Positions 10,965-20,459 of a stretch of DNA of 64,000 nt are shown here, one piece after another. The notes below the pieces were generated by a model. That model worked only from the letters and a program-made list of their open reading frames with translations. It had not been told where the DNA came from and made no database searches. The stretch spans positions 10,725,960 through 10,789,959 of the forward strand of contig OX637333.1 in the NCBI GenBank assembly GCA_951799405.1. Reading direction: 5' to 3'. Origin of the DNA: Agapetus fuscipes (taxonomy: Eukaryota > Arthropoda > Insecta > Trichoptera > Glossosomatidae). Positions within the stretch are counted from its first letter, which is position 1, and every line of letters starts with the position of its first letter. A program made the position numbers and the translations under genes.

Positions 10965-11172
10965 CCGGTCTATAGCTTAGTTGGTAGAGTAACTGCATTC
11001 CATGCCGAGATCTCGAGTTAGAATCCCACTGAAGTTGTCAGAAATTATTTCTCGTTTCAGTGTTTATTTCTAACCCAAAATAAAATACCGGCAAGGCTTA
11101 CTCAGCCTTCATAAGAAATGAGTGTCAAGCCACTCAGGAGCTGAATAACATCCATTTCAAGTTGGCGTAAAG
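10965..11172 (+). mobile_element. SINE B remnant, Helitron cargo
   Basis: Head CCGGTCTATAGCTTAGTTGG to TTCAAGTTGGCGTAAAG; the 3' third is missing. Shared with Helitron copy 1. Confidence 0.72.
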
Positions 11173-11184
11173 TAAAAGTTACTG

Positions 11185-11335
11185 GGTTGTTCATTTTAGA
11201 TTTGGATTTTAAATTATGAGTAGGTACACATGCAGCATTTGTAAGCGTGAACTTACATGTGTCTACTTGTGAGCATGCATTTTATATGAATCTTTAATGT
11301 AAATGTATATTTGCAACTAAGATTATGTATTGTAG
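11185..11335 (+). mobile_element. Family A 3' part, Helitron cargo
   Basis: CATGCAGCATTTGTAAGCGT through GCAACTAAGATTATG. It is repeated in the tandem unit at 11810-11960 and, inverted, at 27364-27515. Confidence 0.65.
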
Positions 11336-11520
11336 TTGAATATAATGGTCTTCTTCTATTGGGTGGTTTCAAAATTTACCAACCTCGTTGCTGAAATATT
11401 GAGAATTGAGAACCATTGTTTATTTGATCACCATCAAACTTCACAGGATTCATTCTAAAAATATGTTACATGTTTCCTGAAAATTTCGTCAAAATCGGAT
11501 GAGCGGTTTATGAGTATAGG

Positions 11521-11588
11521 GAACATACATACATACAAACATACATACATACATACATACATACATACATACATACATACATACACAC
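11521..11588. repeat. (CATA)n microsatellite
   Basis: About 16 CATA units lie just inside the inner Helitron 5' end. The motif sits beside the conserved CAAAATCGGATGAGCGG segment. Confidence 0.95.
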
Positions 11589-11618
11589 ATCCTTCTTTAT
11601 AGATATAGATAGATAGAT

Positions 11619-11798
11619 TGCATTCCATGCCGAGATCTCGAGTTAGAATCCCACCGAAGTTGTCAGAAATTATTTCCCGTTTCAGTGTTTATTTTAAACC
11701 CAAAATATAATACCGGCAAGTCTTACTCAGCCTTCATAAGAAATGAGTGTCAATCCACTCAGGAGCTGAATAACATCCATTTCAAGTTGGCGTAAAGT
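11619..11798 (+). mobile_element. SINE B remnant, tandem copy
   Basis: Starts at TGCATTCCATGCCGAGATC, the breakpoint of the 625-base tandem duplication; otherwise as 10994-11172. Confidence 0.72.
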
Positions 11799-11809
11799 AA
11801 AAGTTACTG

Positions 11810-11960
11810 GGTTGTTCATTTTAGATTTGGATTTTAAATTATGAGTGGGTACACATGCAGCATTTGTAAGCGTGAACTTACATGTGTCTACTTGTGAGCA
11901 TGCATTTTATATGAATCTTTAATGTAAATGTATATTTGCAACAAAGATTATGTATTGTAG
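11810..11960 (+). mobile_element. Family A 3' part, second tandem copy
   Basis: Duplicate of 11185-11335 within the 625-base tandem repeat; it differs at a few bases only. Confidence 0.65.
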
Positions 11961-12148
11961 TTGAATATAATGGTCGTCTTCTATTGGGTGGTTTCGAAAT
12001 TTACCGACCTCGTTGCTGAAATATCGAGAATTGAGAACCACTGTTTATTTGATCACCATCAAACTTCACAGGATTCGTTCTAAGAATATGTTACATGTTT
12101 CCTGAAAATTTCGTCAAAATCGGATGAGCGGTTTATGAGTCTATAGGG

Positions 12149-12233
12149 GACATACATACATACATACATACATACATACATACATACATACATACATACA
12201 TACATACATACATACATACATACATACATACAT
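12149..12233. repeat. (CATA)n microsatellite
   Basis: About 21 CATA units in the outer tandem 5' segment; this run is longer than its partner at 11521. Confidence 0.95.
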
Positions 12234-12437
12234 TCATCCTTCTTTATAGATATAGATATACCAATTAATTAGTAAATTATATAATAGAACCGATGGTGCT
12301 TTAATTTCCGTAATGGATAATACAGTTATCATTTGAAAACATCATTGGAAAAGTAGCTGAAATTATTGTAAAAAAAAAAAGACAAGTACGTTGTAATATT
12401 ATGTGAATTACTTAGAACGAGGTGTGAACAGTTTTGA

Positions 12438-13155
12438 ATTTGGAACTTTTTTCTCGGCAAGCAAACGTCATTCTTGCATAGGACTTGTATGCCATTTCCC
12501 TAGGCTGGGTCTAATCTAAAATCTAATCTAAGTTGCAAAGATATGTTACATTGAAGATTCACATTACATGCATTCTCACAACCAGACACGTACAAGTTTG
12601 CGCTTGCACATGCCTCATGTGAACCTACAACATAAAAAACAAATCTCAAATGGGCATACACCCTGCAACTCTTGCCGTCCTTCCCTGAGACAGGAGTGAT
12701 ATTGGCAAAGTAAACCATTTTTACAGCATGGGTGGTCAGCCGCATACCAACCTACAAGTCAAGGAGCTGGGTGAGGACACAATATTGTCTATACAAATTC
12801 ACGTGAGGACCTTGCTAAATTCAACAATATGTTGTTTTTTGCAAAATTATCGACGCTATGGCCAAGAGGGTCAAGATGGTAATTTTAACTAGCGTAGGTA
12901 TTTGAAATACATAACAACGCTGAATGGACCATAACTTGGACCCTAGTTAAACAAATGTTTTTAATCAAAAATAATTCATAAAAATTATCATTGAGGTCAG
13001 CACGTGAATCAGCATAGACAATATTGTGTCGTCACCCGGCCGGGTTACTAGGGAAAAGGCATAAAATATTTTGTAATTGGTTGCTAAGGATGGCAGTTCC
13101 TTACATGACAGACGTATACTCGCCGAGAAAAAAGTTCCAAATAAAAAAAAATCGA
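12438..13155. mobile_element. Family D foldback element, both arms (defining copy)
   Basis: The left arm (12438-12815, holding a family A insertion) and right arm (12997-13155) are reverse complements. Paired landmarks are ACAATATTGTCTATAC / GCATAGACAATATTGT, TCACGTGAGGACC / GGTCAGCACGTGA, and CGGCCGGGTTACTAGGG with its damaged mirror. Outer arms end GCCGAGAAAAAAGTTCCAAA. The middle (12816-12996) is unique and there is no ORF. Confidence 0.6.
12511..12765 (-). mobile_element. Family A element with 7-bp target duplication
   Basis: GCTGGGT flanks both ends (12504-12510, 12766-12772). The target is a family D arm, whose consensus continues across the insertion. The tail reads CTAATCTAAAATCTAATC on the plus strand, three variable units. 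Confidence 0.8.
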
Positions 13156-13304
13156 CCTTACGATGATGTTAATACCTGGCTAGGGAAATTAGGTTGATGA
13201 ACTGCATTCCTCTTTACATTTTTTTTAAATGTGACATGAAAGCGCTCCGCGCCGTTGCTATAAAAACACTATGAGACTGATTTAGCAGATCAGAAGCATG
13301 TGCG

Positions 13305-13465
13305 ACACTGAGGACATCGTCACCAAAAGTCCATCCAGCCTTACAACAACTGGGTCTTGCTTGATAATTGGGGCTTTCTATAGTGACGACCAAGCTCACA
13401 GAGGGATCTTGAGATGTGAGTGACACAAAAATAGGGCTATAATAAATCATCCTAATATTGTTATT
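13305..13465 (+). mobile_element. SINE C1 3' part
   Basis: CAACTGGGTCTTGCTTGATA through GACGACCAAGCTCACAGAGG to AATAAATCATCC. Confidence 0.62.
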
Positions 13466-13487
13466 ATTATCGTCAGATGGAGTAAGA

Positions 13488-13600
13488 AGAGGAGACGATT
13501 CTGGAGGGGCCATGTAAACCGCATGAGTAAGAACATAAGCTGGGTGAACACTGTGCTTGGAGAGTGTGCGTTTACAGTTGCTGGTCATCTGGCCTAGAAT
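13488..13600 (+). mobile_element. LINE C-terminal scrap
   Basis: The plus strand reads SRRGDDSGG in one frame and RRFWRGHVNRMSKNISWVNT in another. The latter resembles the WxGHVxRM motif. It follows a SINE C 3' end. Confidence 0.35.
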
Positions 13601-13754
13601 CACCTGCCTCATCATGTGAGCGAGCTAAAGGACCATGGGTAGTTCCGAAATGCACTGAAGACAAGCAATCTTCTGTCATCATTTGCACAAACGCTCTTGA
13701 AGTGAAAACAGCAAAAAACAGTGTCCAAAATAAGTCATGAGTTCACCATCAGTT

Positions 13755-13925
13755 TTTAGTGCCACTCCTAACGAAGATCGGCGATCATCACGCCTATTTT
13801 GATTTTAGATACTGCAGCTTTAAATAAGAGTTTGGTGCTGTTGTTAAGCCATTGTCATATGTGTTCACTGTTCAGCCACGATGTTCTTTGGCGTCTTTGA
13901 GTTATTCTCCCCTCAATGTTTTCTG
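13755..13925 (-). mobile_element. RTE-like LINE 3' fragment
   Basis: The reverse strand carries CGTGATGATCGCCGATCTTC and AGGAGTGGCACTAAAAA, the untranslated 3' end of the LINE family at 17271 and 44890. Confidence 0.5.
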
Positions 13926-14334
13926 TATTATAATTCAATTCACCATCATCATTATCTAACTTTGAGAGTAACTGCTCTACCACTGTCTGTCGTGGTTTTT
14001 TTTTCTCTAAAATATTAAATAATACAAAAAATGCTGAAATAGTTAGTACTTGGTAAACATCACGTACTGCCTATATATACAAACAAATCGTGAGAATTTG
14101 ACGAAATAAAATGAAACGCAAGAAAAAAAAATCTGAGTTGTCAGTTTTTCTGCGAATGTTGGCCAAAAATTAAGTATTTTAATTTTACTATTAAAGACCC
14201 TGGTTAACATTTTTTTTGCCGATTTGAAAATATTTTATACGTGCTTGATGTTGACCCTAACTAATTTAAAAGTATATTTGTCAATTTAGTAATGTTTTTA
14301 AATGAGGCCCACACTTTTAACATTGAGAAAAAAG
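13926..14334. other. Intergenic, no feature seen
   Basis: AT-rich between a LINE tail and a family D arm. Confidence 0.45.
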
Positions 14335-14470
14335 TTGAGACGTCACTGGGCCGGGTTGCTAGGGCAAAATGTGAGTAATATTTAGTTTTTGGTTGCTAAG
14401 GATTATAAATGTGTGACGTTTACGCGCCGAGAAAAAGTCAAATTTGGAATATCCACGTCGGACCTTTATT
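14335..14470 (+). mobile_element. Family D arm
   Basis: GACGTCACTGGGCCGGGTTG CTAGGG and GTGTGACGTTTACGCGCCGA GAAAAAGTC. Confidence 0.58.
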
Positions 14471-15157
14471 TTTAAGTATACCTGTATAAAACATTGTGGA
14501 AATATAATAAATAGTGCCACGGATAATAAGAACTTGTTTTTTCACTAAATTTCTTTAAAATGAAAGAGAAACATTTTTTAAAGTATGGGTGGTCAACCTC
14601 AACTTGTCAAGGAACAAAAAAGATTCATCTTCGATGGCCCTACAGCTCATATCTCCCCTTGAACTCCATCAGCCTTCGCCTCCAACTCCTCCTGTCTACC
14701 GCTGCGGCTTCCCAGTCTGCCAGGTGTAGTATTTGGTTTGCATCCAAAAAATATTACTGTATAAAAATCAGCTGAACTATATATTTGTATGCAACTCAAA
14801 CGACATCTTCATCTCCGCACAATGTGTCGTTTACCGTGCGTGGTGGATTTTTTATTCAAAATCAAACCAAAAGTTTAAACCAGTTTTAAGCACGCAAAAA
14901 GATTTTTGCGACTTAGGAGCGCATTGAAGTTATTTACCTTGACATCCCTATAAAACTAAACTGTATAAGTACGTACTTCGTTTAAAATTGAATTAGGTAC
15001 TTGGTGCATGAAAAAGATTATGACTCTGAATAAAATAAAGGAAGCACGCAAGGACCGCAAGAAATGGCGTTTGATTGCAAAGACGTTAGTAAGCTAGGGC
15101 ATATGCTTTTAACTTTTAATTCGATTAAGTTTAATTTTAGGTTTTTTTTTGTTTTCC
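14471..15157. other. Intergenic, no feature seen
   Basis: Short open frames only (14560-14927); no motif recognised. Confidence 0.45.
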
Positions 15158-15412
15158 TGTATTTAAAGGTTGGTATGAGGCTGACTCCCCATACTGTAAA
15201 ATCTTGGTTCACTTTTGGCAATTTTACAATTTGCCAATTGGTTTCTGGGAAAGGTGACAGGAGTTGAAAAGTTTATGTTCATGTGAGGTTTGGTTTATTT
15301 TGCATGTGCACGTGCAGCATGTGTAAGCGCCAACTTACATTAATCTTATTGTGAACATGTGTTAAATATCAGCCTTAAATATCAATATATCTTTGCAACT
15401 TAGATTATAGAT
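15158..15412 (+). mobile_element. Family A element, CGTGCAGCATG subtype
   Basis: AGGTTGGTATGAGGCTGACT to ATCTTTGCAACTTAGATTAT, with GCCAATTGGTTTCTGGGAAA replacing the first hairpin. Confidence 0.65.
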
Positions 15413-15685
15413 CCCTTATTTAAATCAATCATTTAATCAGACAAAGGTTTTCAAAGTCATCGATTGAAAATTTATGAATACTTAATCAAGTAAAGATTTA
15501 CTAATAAACACTTTTATGAGTTTATGGATACTTAATAAGTTTTTTTTTAAATCTAAGAAAAATAATTCAAAATGGATCGTTGAACCCTGCAGGAGTCACA
15601 TTGAATTCATCACCCTATCTTTTTATGTGTTTTTTTAAATAGATACACCAACATGATAGAGGAAAAAGTGACTAACTAACAAAAC

Positions 15686-15945
15686 GATGCAACGCAACTG
15701 CACAACATAGCTGCACATATAATGCAACTCTTTGCCATGTTGTCCTCGAAGGCTTCGCATGTGTCGTTTGGAGCTTATTAATTTTCTCCCTTGAAGTGGG
15801 AGATTTATTATGAAGGCTGAATATATTTTTGGGTTTGAAAAAAAACGTCTAAACGGGAAATCAGTTCTCATATTTTTTGGGAGGAGAGGCGGACCAGACC
15901 TTAGTCCAACACAAGCATTCAACACACTGAGCTATTTTCAGAAGA
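15686..15945 (-). mobile_element. SINE B, decayed
   Basis: GAAGGCTGAATATATTTTTG GG and CATTCAACACACTGAGCTAT keep the body and head; the region between them has drifted. Confidence 0.5.
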
Positions 15946-15976
15946 GTCACTAAAATATTTTAACGCTTCTATATGT

Positions 15977-16231
15977 AATCTGTAATCCATAATGGAAGTT
16001 ACAAGTATATTATATAAACCTTTAAATTCGTATCAAATGCATGCCCACAAACAGATACGTGTTAGTTCACGCTTACGATTGCTGCATATGCACTTACAAA
16101 TTAAAATCTAAACCTCAAGTGAACATACACCCTGTAACTTTTGCCGACCTACCGGAAACACGGGTGACATTAGCAAAGTGAACTATTTTTTACAGTATGG
16201 GGGGTCAGCCTCATAGCAACCTATAAGTAAA
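15977..16231 (-). mobile_element. Family A element
   Basis: Complete from the CAACCTATAAGTAAAGGA end to the degraded ATCTGTAATCC tail. A SINE C head fragment follows directly. Confidence 0.65.
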
Positions 16232-16236
16232 GGAAA

Positions 16237-16276
16237 CGCTTCGGCCTCGTTATTAGGTTCGAATCCCGGGGGAGCA
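16237..16276 (+). mobile_element. SINE C head fragment
   Basis: AACGCTTCGGCCTCGTTATT AGGTTCGAATCCC with a short deletion before the B box. Confidence 0.45.
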
Positions 16277-16289
16277 CAAACGAGATATC

Positions 16290-16718
16290 ATTTTAATACA
16301 ATAAAATAAAAATTGCTTTGTTTTAATTCACATGAGTTTATTTTTGGACACGACCAAATATGGACCGGTCCGTAGTCCGTAGTGGCAACACTTCGGACTC
16401 GTTAATGGAAGGTTGTGGATTCGGATCCCGGCGGAGCACAAAAATATACCATATATATTTCGAATGTGCTCTTCGCTGGGTTGAAAAATTCATAAACCTT
16501 TACCAATGACAGGTCACCAAAGGTCCACCCAGCCTTACAGCAACTGGGTCTTGCTTGAGTATTGGCGCTTTGAAGCGACGACCAAGCTCGTACACCTCTG
16601 CGGCACTACAACAAGTGTCATAGACCCCTAGGGTCTTTAGAATCTAGGGAGTCTCCCGCACAGGATTTCTTAAAAAAAAAAAAAAAACAAAGCAATTTTT
16701 ATTTTATTGTATTAAAAT
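16290..16718. repeat. 35-bp perfect inverted repeat flanking a SINE
   Basis: Bases 16290-16324 are the exact reverse complement of 16684-16718 (core AACAAAGCAATTTTTATTTT on the right). The arms enclose the C2 SINE, and the right arm begins in its poly(A). Confidence 0.85.
16372..16687 (+). mobile_element. SINE C2 with poly(A)
   Basis: Head GGACCGGTCCGTAGTCCGTA, full body, C2 end and A-run at 16672-16687; no 5S module. It is enclosed by the 35-base inverted repeat. Confidence 0.75.
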
Positions 16719-16828
16719 GAACTTTCACGAAGTTACTGCTGAAAATCTAGATAAGAGATATCATTTATTAAAAAATGCTTGAAATGGTGGAAAACTTAAT
16801 CTGCCTTTGCCAAAAAACGTTTTCAAAT

Positions 16829-17030
16829 AGAAAGTTCATGTAAGTTCACGCTTACACATGCTGTATGTGTTTTAGAAAATAAAAATCAAACCTCAAATGA
16901 ATTTTAGTAAGTCTTGCAAATTTTGCTGACTTTTCCTGAAACTGGTTAACATTACCAAAAGTGAACCAAATTTTACAGTACAGAAGTTAACCTTATGATT
17001 ATACTTATTACCCATAACTCATAAGCCAAG
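16829..17030 (-). mobile_element. Family A element, decayed
   Basis: GTAAGTTCACGCTTACACAT GC and TTTTACAGTACAGAAG remain; the tail is missing. Confidence 0.5.
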
Positions 17031-17057
17031 TAACAGAGAGAACAATATACTAAATCA

Positions 17058-17690
17058 ATAGCACAGTTGGTACTCGTGGAATGCTTGCGTCCTATGTCGA
17101 CATCTTGGGTTTAATCCCCACCAAGGGTACCGTACCTATCAGAAATGATTTTCCGGTCCGGTATTTAGTTCGAACTCAATATAATCAGTAAGGTTTACCC
17201 AGCTTCTACTAGAAATGAAAACCAGTACTCTTGCAATTTGGGAAATCTGGGAAACCCCTACTGGTTTGCGTTCAAGATGTGTCTACCGAAAAATGCTTCG
17301 AATCTCTTGGCGTGATCGAGTCACCAATGAAGAAGTCCTCCAACGAATGCGCACTACAAAGGAGCTGCCAACCATGAAGCAGAGAAAGCTGATGTACTTC
17401 GGTCACATTTTGAGAAATGAGAAATACCGTCTCCTTCATCTTATTATACAGGGTAAGATTGAGGGGAGAAGATCTCAGGGACGCCGAAGACATCGTGGCT
17501 GAAAAACCTACGACAGTAGTCGAGCATCAAGTACTTTTTTCGAGCCGCAGCATCCAAAGTCAAAATAGTCATGATGATCGCCGAGAAGTGGCACAAAAAG
17601 AAGAAGTATTTTTGCGTAAGGCCGGCCTCCTTACATGTAAAAAAATGCATTGTTTCTTCGACTTAGTTGTGTTGCTCTTGAGTCCCAATA
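17058..17690 (+). mobile_element. SINE B split by an RTE-like LINE tail
   Basis: The SINE B head and body are 17058-17270 and its 3' part is 17611-17690 (GCGTAAGGCCGGCCTCCTTA...). The gap holds a LINE 3' fragment. The SINE is therefore older than that LINE insertion. Confidence 0.75.
17271..17610 (+). mobile_element. RTE-like LINE 3' end, 5'-truncated insertion
   Basis: It encodes the reverse transcriptase C-terminus (CYRKMLRISWRDRVTNEEVL, then KLMYFGHILRNEKYRLLHLI, GKIEGRRSQGRRRHRG) and ends in a GAAGAAG tail. It is flanked by TTTGCG(T) at 17265 and 17611, a 6-7 base duplication. This is the clearest LINE insertion of the window and defines the 3' end of the family. Confidence 0.75.
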
Positions 17691-17756
17691 CTTGTTTTAT
17701 GAATTTGGTCATTTTTCCCTCTACAATGATTTGTTAACAAATATTGGATTCAATAG

Positions 17757-17912
17757 GGAAGGGTCATATCCGAGGACATAGCTAATTGTGTTTGTTAACT
17801 TATTAACGTCCTCCTGCAGGCCCAACACTTCATTAATCATCATTAAGTTAATCACATGTTGGCGGCGGTTAATCAGTTCACGTTAATCTCGCCCAAATTT
17901 ATTGCAATAGAT
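17757..17912 (+). repeat. Dispersed repeat K, copy 1
   Basis: AATTGTGTTTGTTAACTTAT TAACGTCC, CAACACTTCATTAATCAT and AAATTTATTGCA recur at 32697-32851. No class assigned. Confidence 0.65.
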
Positions 17913-18104
17913 ACATCTATTGTTGAAAATGTAATTATAACAAGGGCATTCAATTATCAAAATAACGTTTGTTGAGTCTTTGTGAGGCGTCTATCTAACC
18001 GGTTTTTACACGGTTGTTGTTCCTGATATTTGAGTCGTATATGTACATTCGAAGACGACAATTCGGATTTTTCCGAGGACATCTGTGTTTTCAAATGCTT
18101 ATGA

Positions 18105-18180
18105 GTATTTGAAATAAACACCGAAAAGGGAAATCATTTCTGACACCCTTGGTGGCGATCGAACCCTAGCCCTCGGCCCG
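18105..18180 (-). mobile_element. SINE B head/body fragment
   Basis: GAAATAAACACCGAAAAGGG and TGACACCCTTGGTGGCGATC; the rest is lost. Confidence 0.5.
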
Positions 18181-18805
18181 GATACTCGATTATTTTTATA
18201 CTTTTAAAATAATCTTACAAACTTTTTATATGCTTCGTAATGTGTAACGCATTGACTACGTTATAAAATGTCATTGAATTATCAATTATTAATACTTAAA
18301 TTTATTATAAATTTATTTGCCCTCTATTTAATACGAGGATCATTATTTTTTACGAATTCACCTTCTGTATAACCATACAGAGCTGTAATAAATTAATAAT
18401 TCAATCTCATATTTTGCCTACTTATTAAAAAAATATATCTTATTAAATAAAATTAATTGTTTTTTATTTTCTAAAATATTTTTTTTGCGATTTAAGCTGT
18501 TAATCAAAAAAGGCACTGAGTACGAGGGTGGTCAAATTAAGAAAAAGAGGAATAACGTGAATGAGAAGGTAAGATTTTTGTACAAAAAAGTAACTTTTTT
18601 ATCTTCGGCATACATTTCAACACAAACTGTCGTCTGCAGTGCATGGTATTTCGTGAAATACTTTTTTTTTTTTTTTTTAAATCCGCTTGCAGTGTTTTTG
18701 CCAGTTTTTACATTTTAAGGACCGGGTCGTATTAAAGTTCTATCCCTCGGCATATAGAACCAAACCACATACTTTGCTTAAAATTTTACAAATTAAACAA
18801 TCTTT
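18181..18805. other. Intergenic, strongly AT-rich
   Basis: Long T-runs (18662-18678) and ATTAAT-rich sequence; no repeat family recognised. Confidence 0.45.
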
Positions 18806-19020
18806 TAGTTTGGTATTAGATTAGGCTAATCTATTGCAAAATTCGTTTATTTCTGCCAGTGTTACCCCTGTTTCAAGGAAAGTCGACAAGAGTCGTAAGG
18901 CTTATGTTCACTCGAGGTCTGGGTTTATATTTGCATCACTTGTAAACGCAAACTTACACGTGTCTGCTTTTTGGCATGCATTAAATATGAATCTTTCATG
19001 AATGCAATTCGGATTGTAAA
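18806..19020 (+). mobile_element. Family A element, decayed
   Basis: TTACCCCTGTTTCAAGGAAA G and CTTACACGTGTCTGC are kept; the 5' end is drifted. Confidence 0.55.
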
Positions 19021-20149
19021 TTATTTAATTTCATATTGGCATGAATTAGTTTTTCAAAAACATTAATGGAATATTTCGAAAAAACGATTTTTCCAATCAT
19101 CCACCCGTACTAACGTGAAGGTACTTGGTTCAGTTTCGCCCCGGGTCAGAGTTTTTTAAGCCACATAGCTGCCACAATTATATTCAAACGTAATGAGTAG
19201 GTTGGGGTTAAAAGAATGCAAAAAAACAATGAATTGTTTGTTTCAATGTAGTTACGTCCATGAAAAATATTGCTTCTGCATGTATTTTAGCACGTAGGTA
19301 CGCGCATCTTTAAAATATCATAGGTGGTTTAAATTAAAATTTGTAAGTTTACCATGGGCGCAAAATTTGTAAAATACTACAACTCCACAATAATTTAATA
19401 GTCTGCGTAGCTAAGCTTAAAAATAAAAGGTTTATATTTAATGTACAATCTTCGATCACGAGCGACAACAATTATTTCTGGGTATAGACTCAGCACAAAT
19501 TTGTTAATTTAATGTTTGTCTCGTCACACGTCTGGCTATGTGACTAGGGCCCTAAACAACCAATATCAAATTATTTATTTGCATTATCCCTTTCAACCCA
19601 GCCGTGCGACGTCACCATTTTAATGACCATGGATTTTGTGCCGAGTACATCAATTCGTGCCTCTTCTTCGAAGGAGAGACCCGTTTCTGGATGACGTCGG
19701 ATACGATTTACGTATTGAAATAATTGCATTATACGGATATTAAACGAATTGTTATGGGAGACCTTACATTATTTTCTAAATTTCATTAGCGTCATATCCA
19801 TCATCTGCAGATTCAACGTTAGATACGATTCCGATGAAACATTGAGAAACCCCTTCTTCTTGACAGCAAGATTGTAAAAAAAAAAATTTTTTTAATTCCT
19901 TACAAAGTATACATATTATGCAACTTAGATTATTGATCCCAGAGTGAATTGTCTGAGAATTTTTAGTGCTGGCATAAACAATAATCAGAAAAGGTATTTA
20001 TTTATTCTGTTGTTTTTATTTTTATTTTGTATAAATTTTAAACATCCCTACGCGGACCCAGCGCGGCCCTGTTGCAATTATTTTATTATTTACCGATGAG
20101 GTCTCTCTCTCCCAGAGAACTCGGCACTAAAATCAACAGGGCTGAATTT
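19021..20149. other. Intergenic with one family D arm
   Basis: Apart from the D arm at 19480-19640, GATACGATTCCGATGAAACA TTG (19824) recurs at 58969 after JMJD7, a minor shared repeat. Confidence 0.4.
19480..19640 (-). mobile_element. Family D arm
   Basis: CAGCCGTGCGACGTCACCAT and AACAACCAATATCAAATTAT on the plus strand, the mirror of the + arms. Confidence 0.5.
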
Positions 20150-20161
20150 AGACATAAGAAT

Positions 20162-20419
20162 CTAAAATCTAAATCTAAATCTAAGCTGCAAAGATATGTA
20201 TCATTTGAGATTCATATTAAATGCATTCCCACAAGCAGACATGCATAATTTCGCGCTTACACATGCTGCATGTGGACCTACAATATAAAAACCCCAATCT
20301 CAAATGAACATAAGCCCTGCAACTCTTGCCGACCTTCCCTGAAGCAGGGGTGACATTGGCAAAGTGAACCATTTTTTACAGTATGGGTGGTCAGCCGCAT
20401 ACCAACCTATCAGTCAAGG
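20162..20419 (-). mobile_element. Family A element with 12-bp target duplication (best copy)
   Basis: AGACATAAGAAT occurs at 20150-20161 and again at 20420-20431, directly against the tail (CTAAAATCTAAATCTAAATC, plus strand) and the 5' end (CAGTCAAGG). A long duplication and a variable simple tail are the marks of target-primed retroposition. Confidence 0.88.
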
Positions 20420-20459
20420 AGACATAAGAATAAAAAAAATAAGTTAAAAAAGGAACTCG

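Larger units (their letters stand above)
8802..11609 (-). mobile_element. Non-autonomous Helitron, copy 2, opposite orientation
   Basis: This is the same element as 27101-29587, read on the minus strand: CTAG at 8802-8805, the same GGCGT/ACGCC hairpin at 8813-8831, and the 5' TC end at 11609. It differs from copy 1 by a family A insertion at 10442-10688 and a SINE B insertion near 9740-10055, both absent from copy 1. It lacks the SINE B found at 28857 in copy 1. The 5' end is followed directly by a second, tandem 5' segment (11610-12256). Confidence 0.8.
11610..12256 (-). mobile_element. Tandem extra 5' segment of the Helitron
   Basis: The stretch repeats 10994-11609 nearly base for base with a period of 625, from the SINE B remnant through the A fragment to the microsatellite and a second TCTATATC 5' terminus at 12256 (minus strand). 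The array therefore carries two 5' ends for one 3' end. Either rolling-circle transposition or unequal exchange could produce it. Confidence 0.75.

Noticed and set aside
10965..11040. Possible tRNA gene (CCGGTCTATAGCTTAGTTGG...)
   Set aside because: It is the tRNA-like head of a SINE B remnant inside a Helitron; no acceptor-stem pairing, and the same SINE body follows as in other copies.
11521..12240. Tandem CATA arrays as a CRISPR-like or satellite array
   Set aside because: The repeat unit is 4 bases with no spacers, and the context is a eukaryotic Helitron 5' end.
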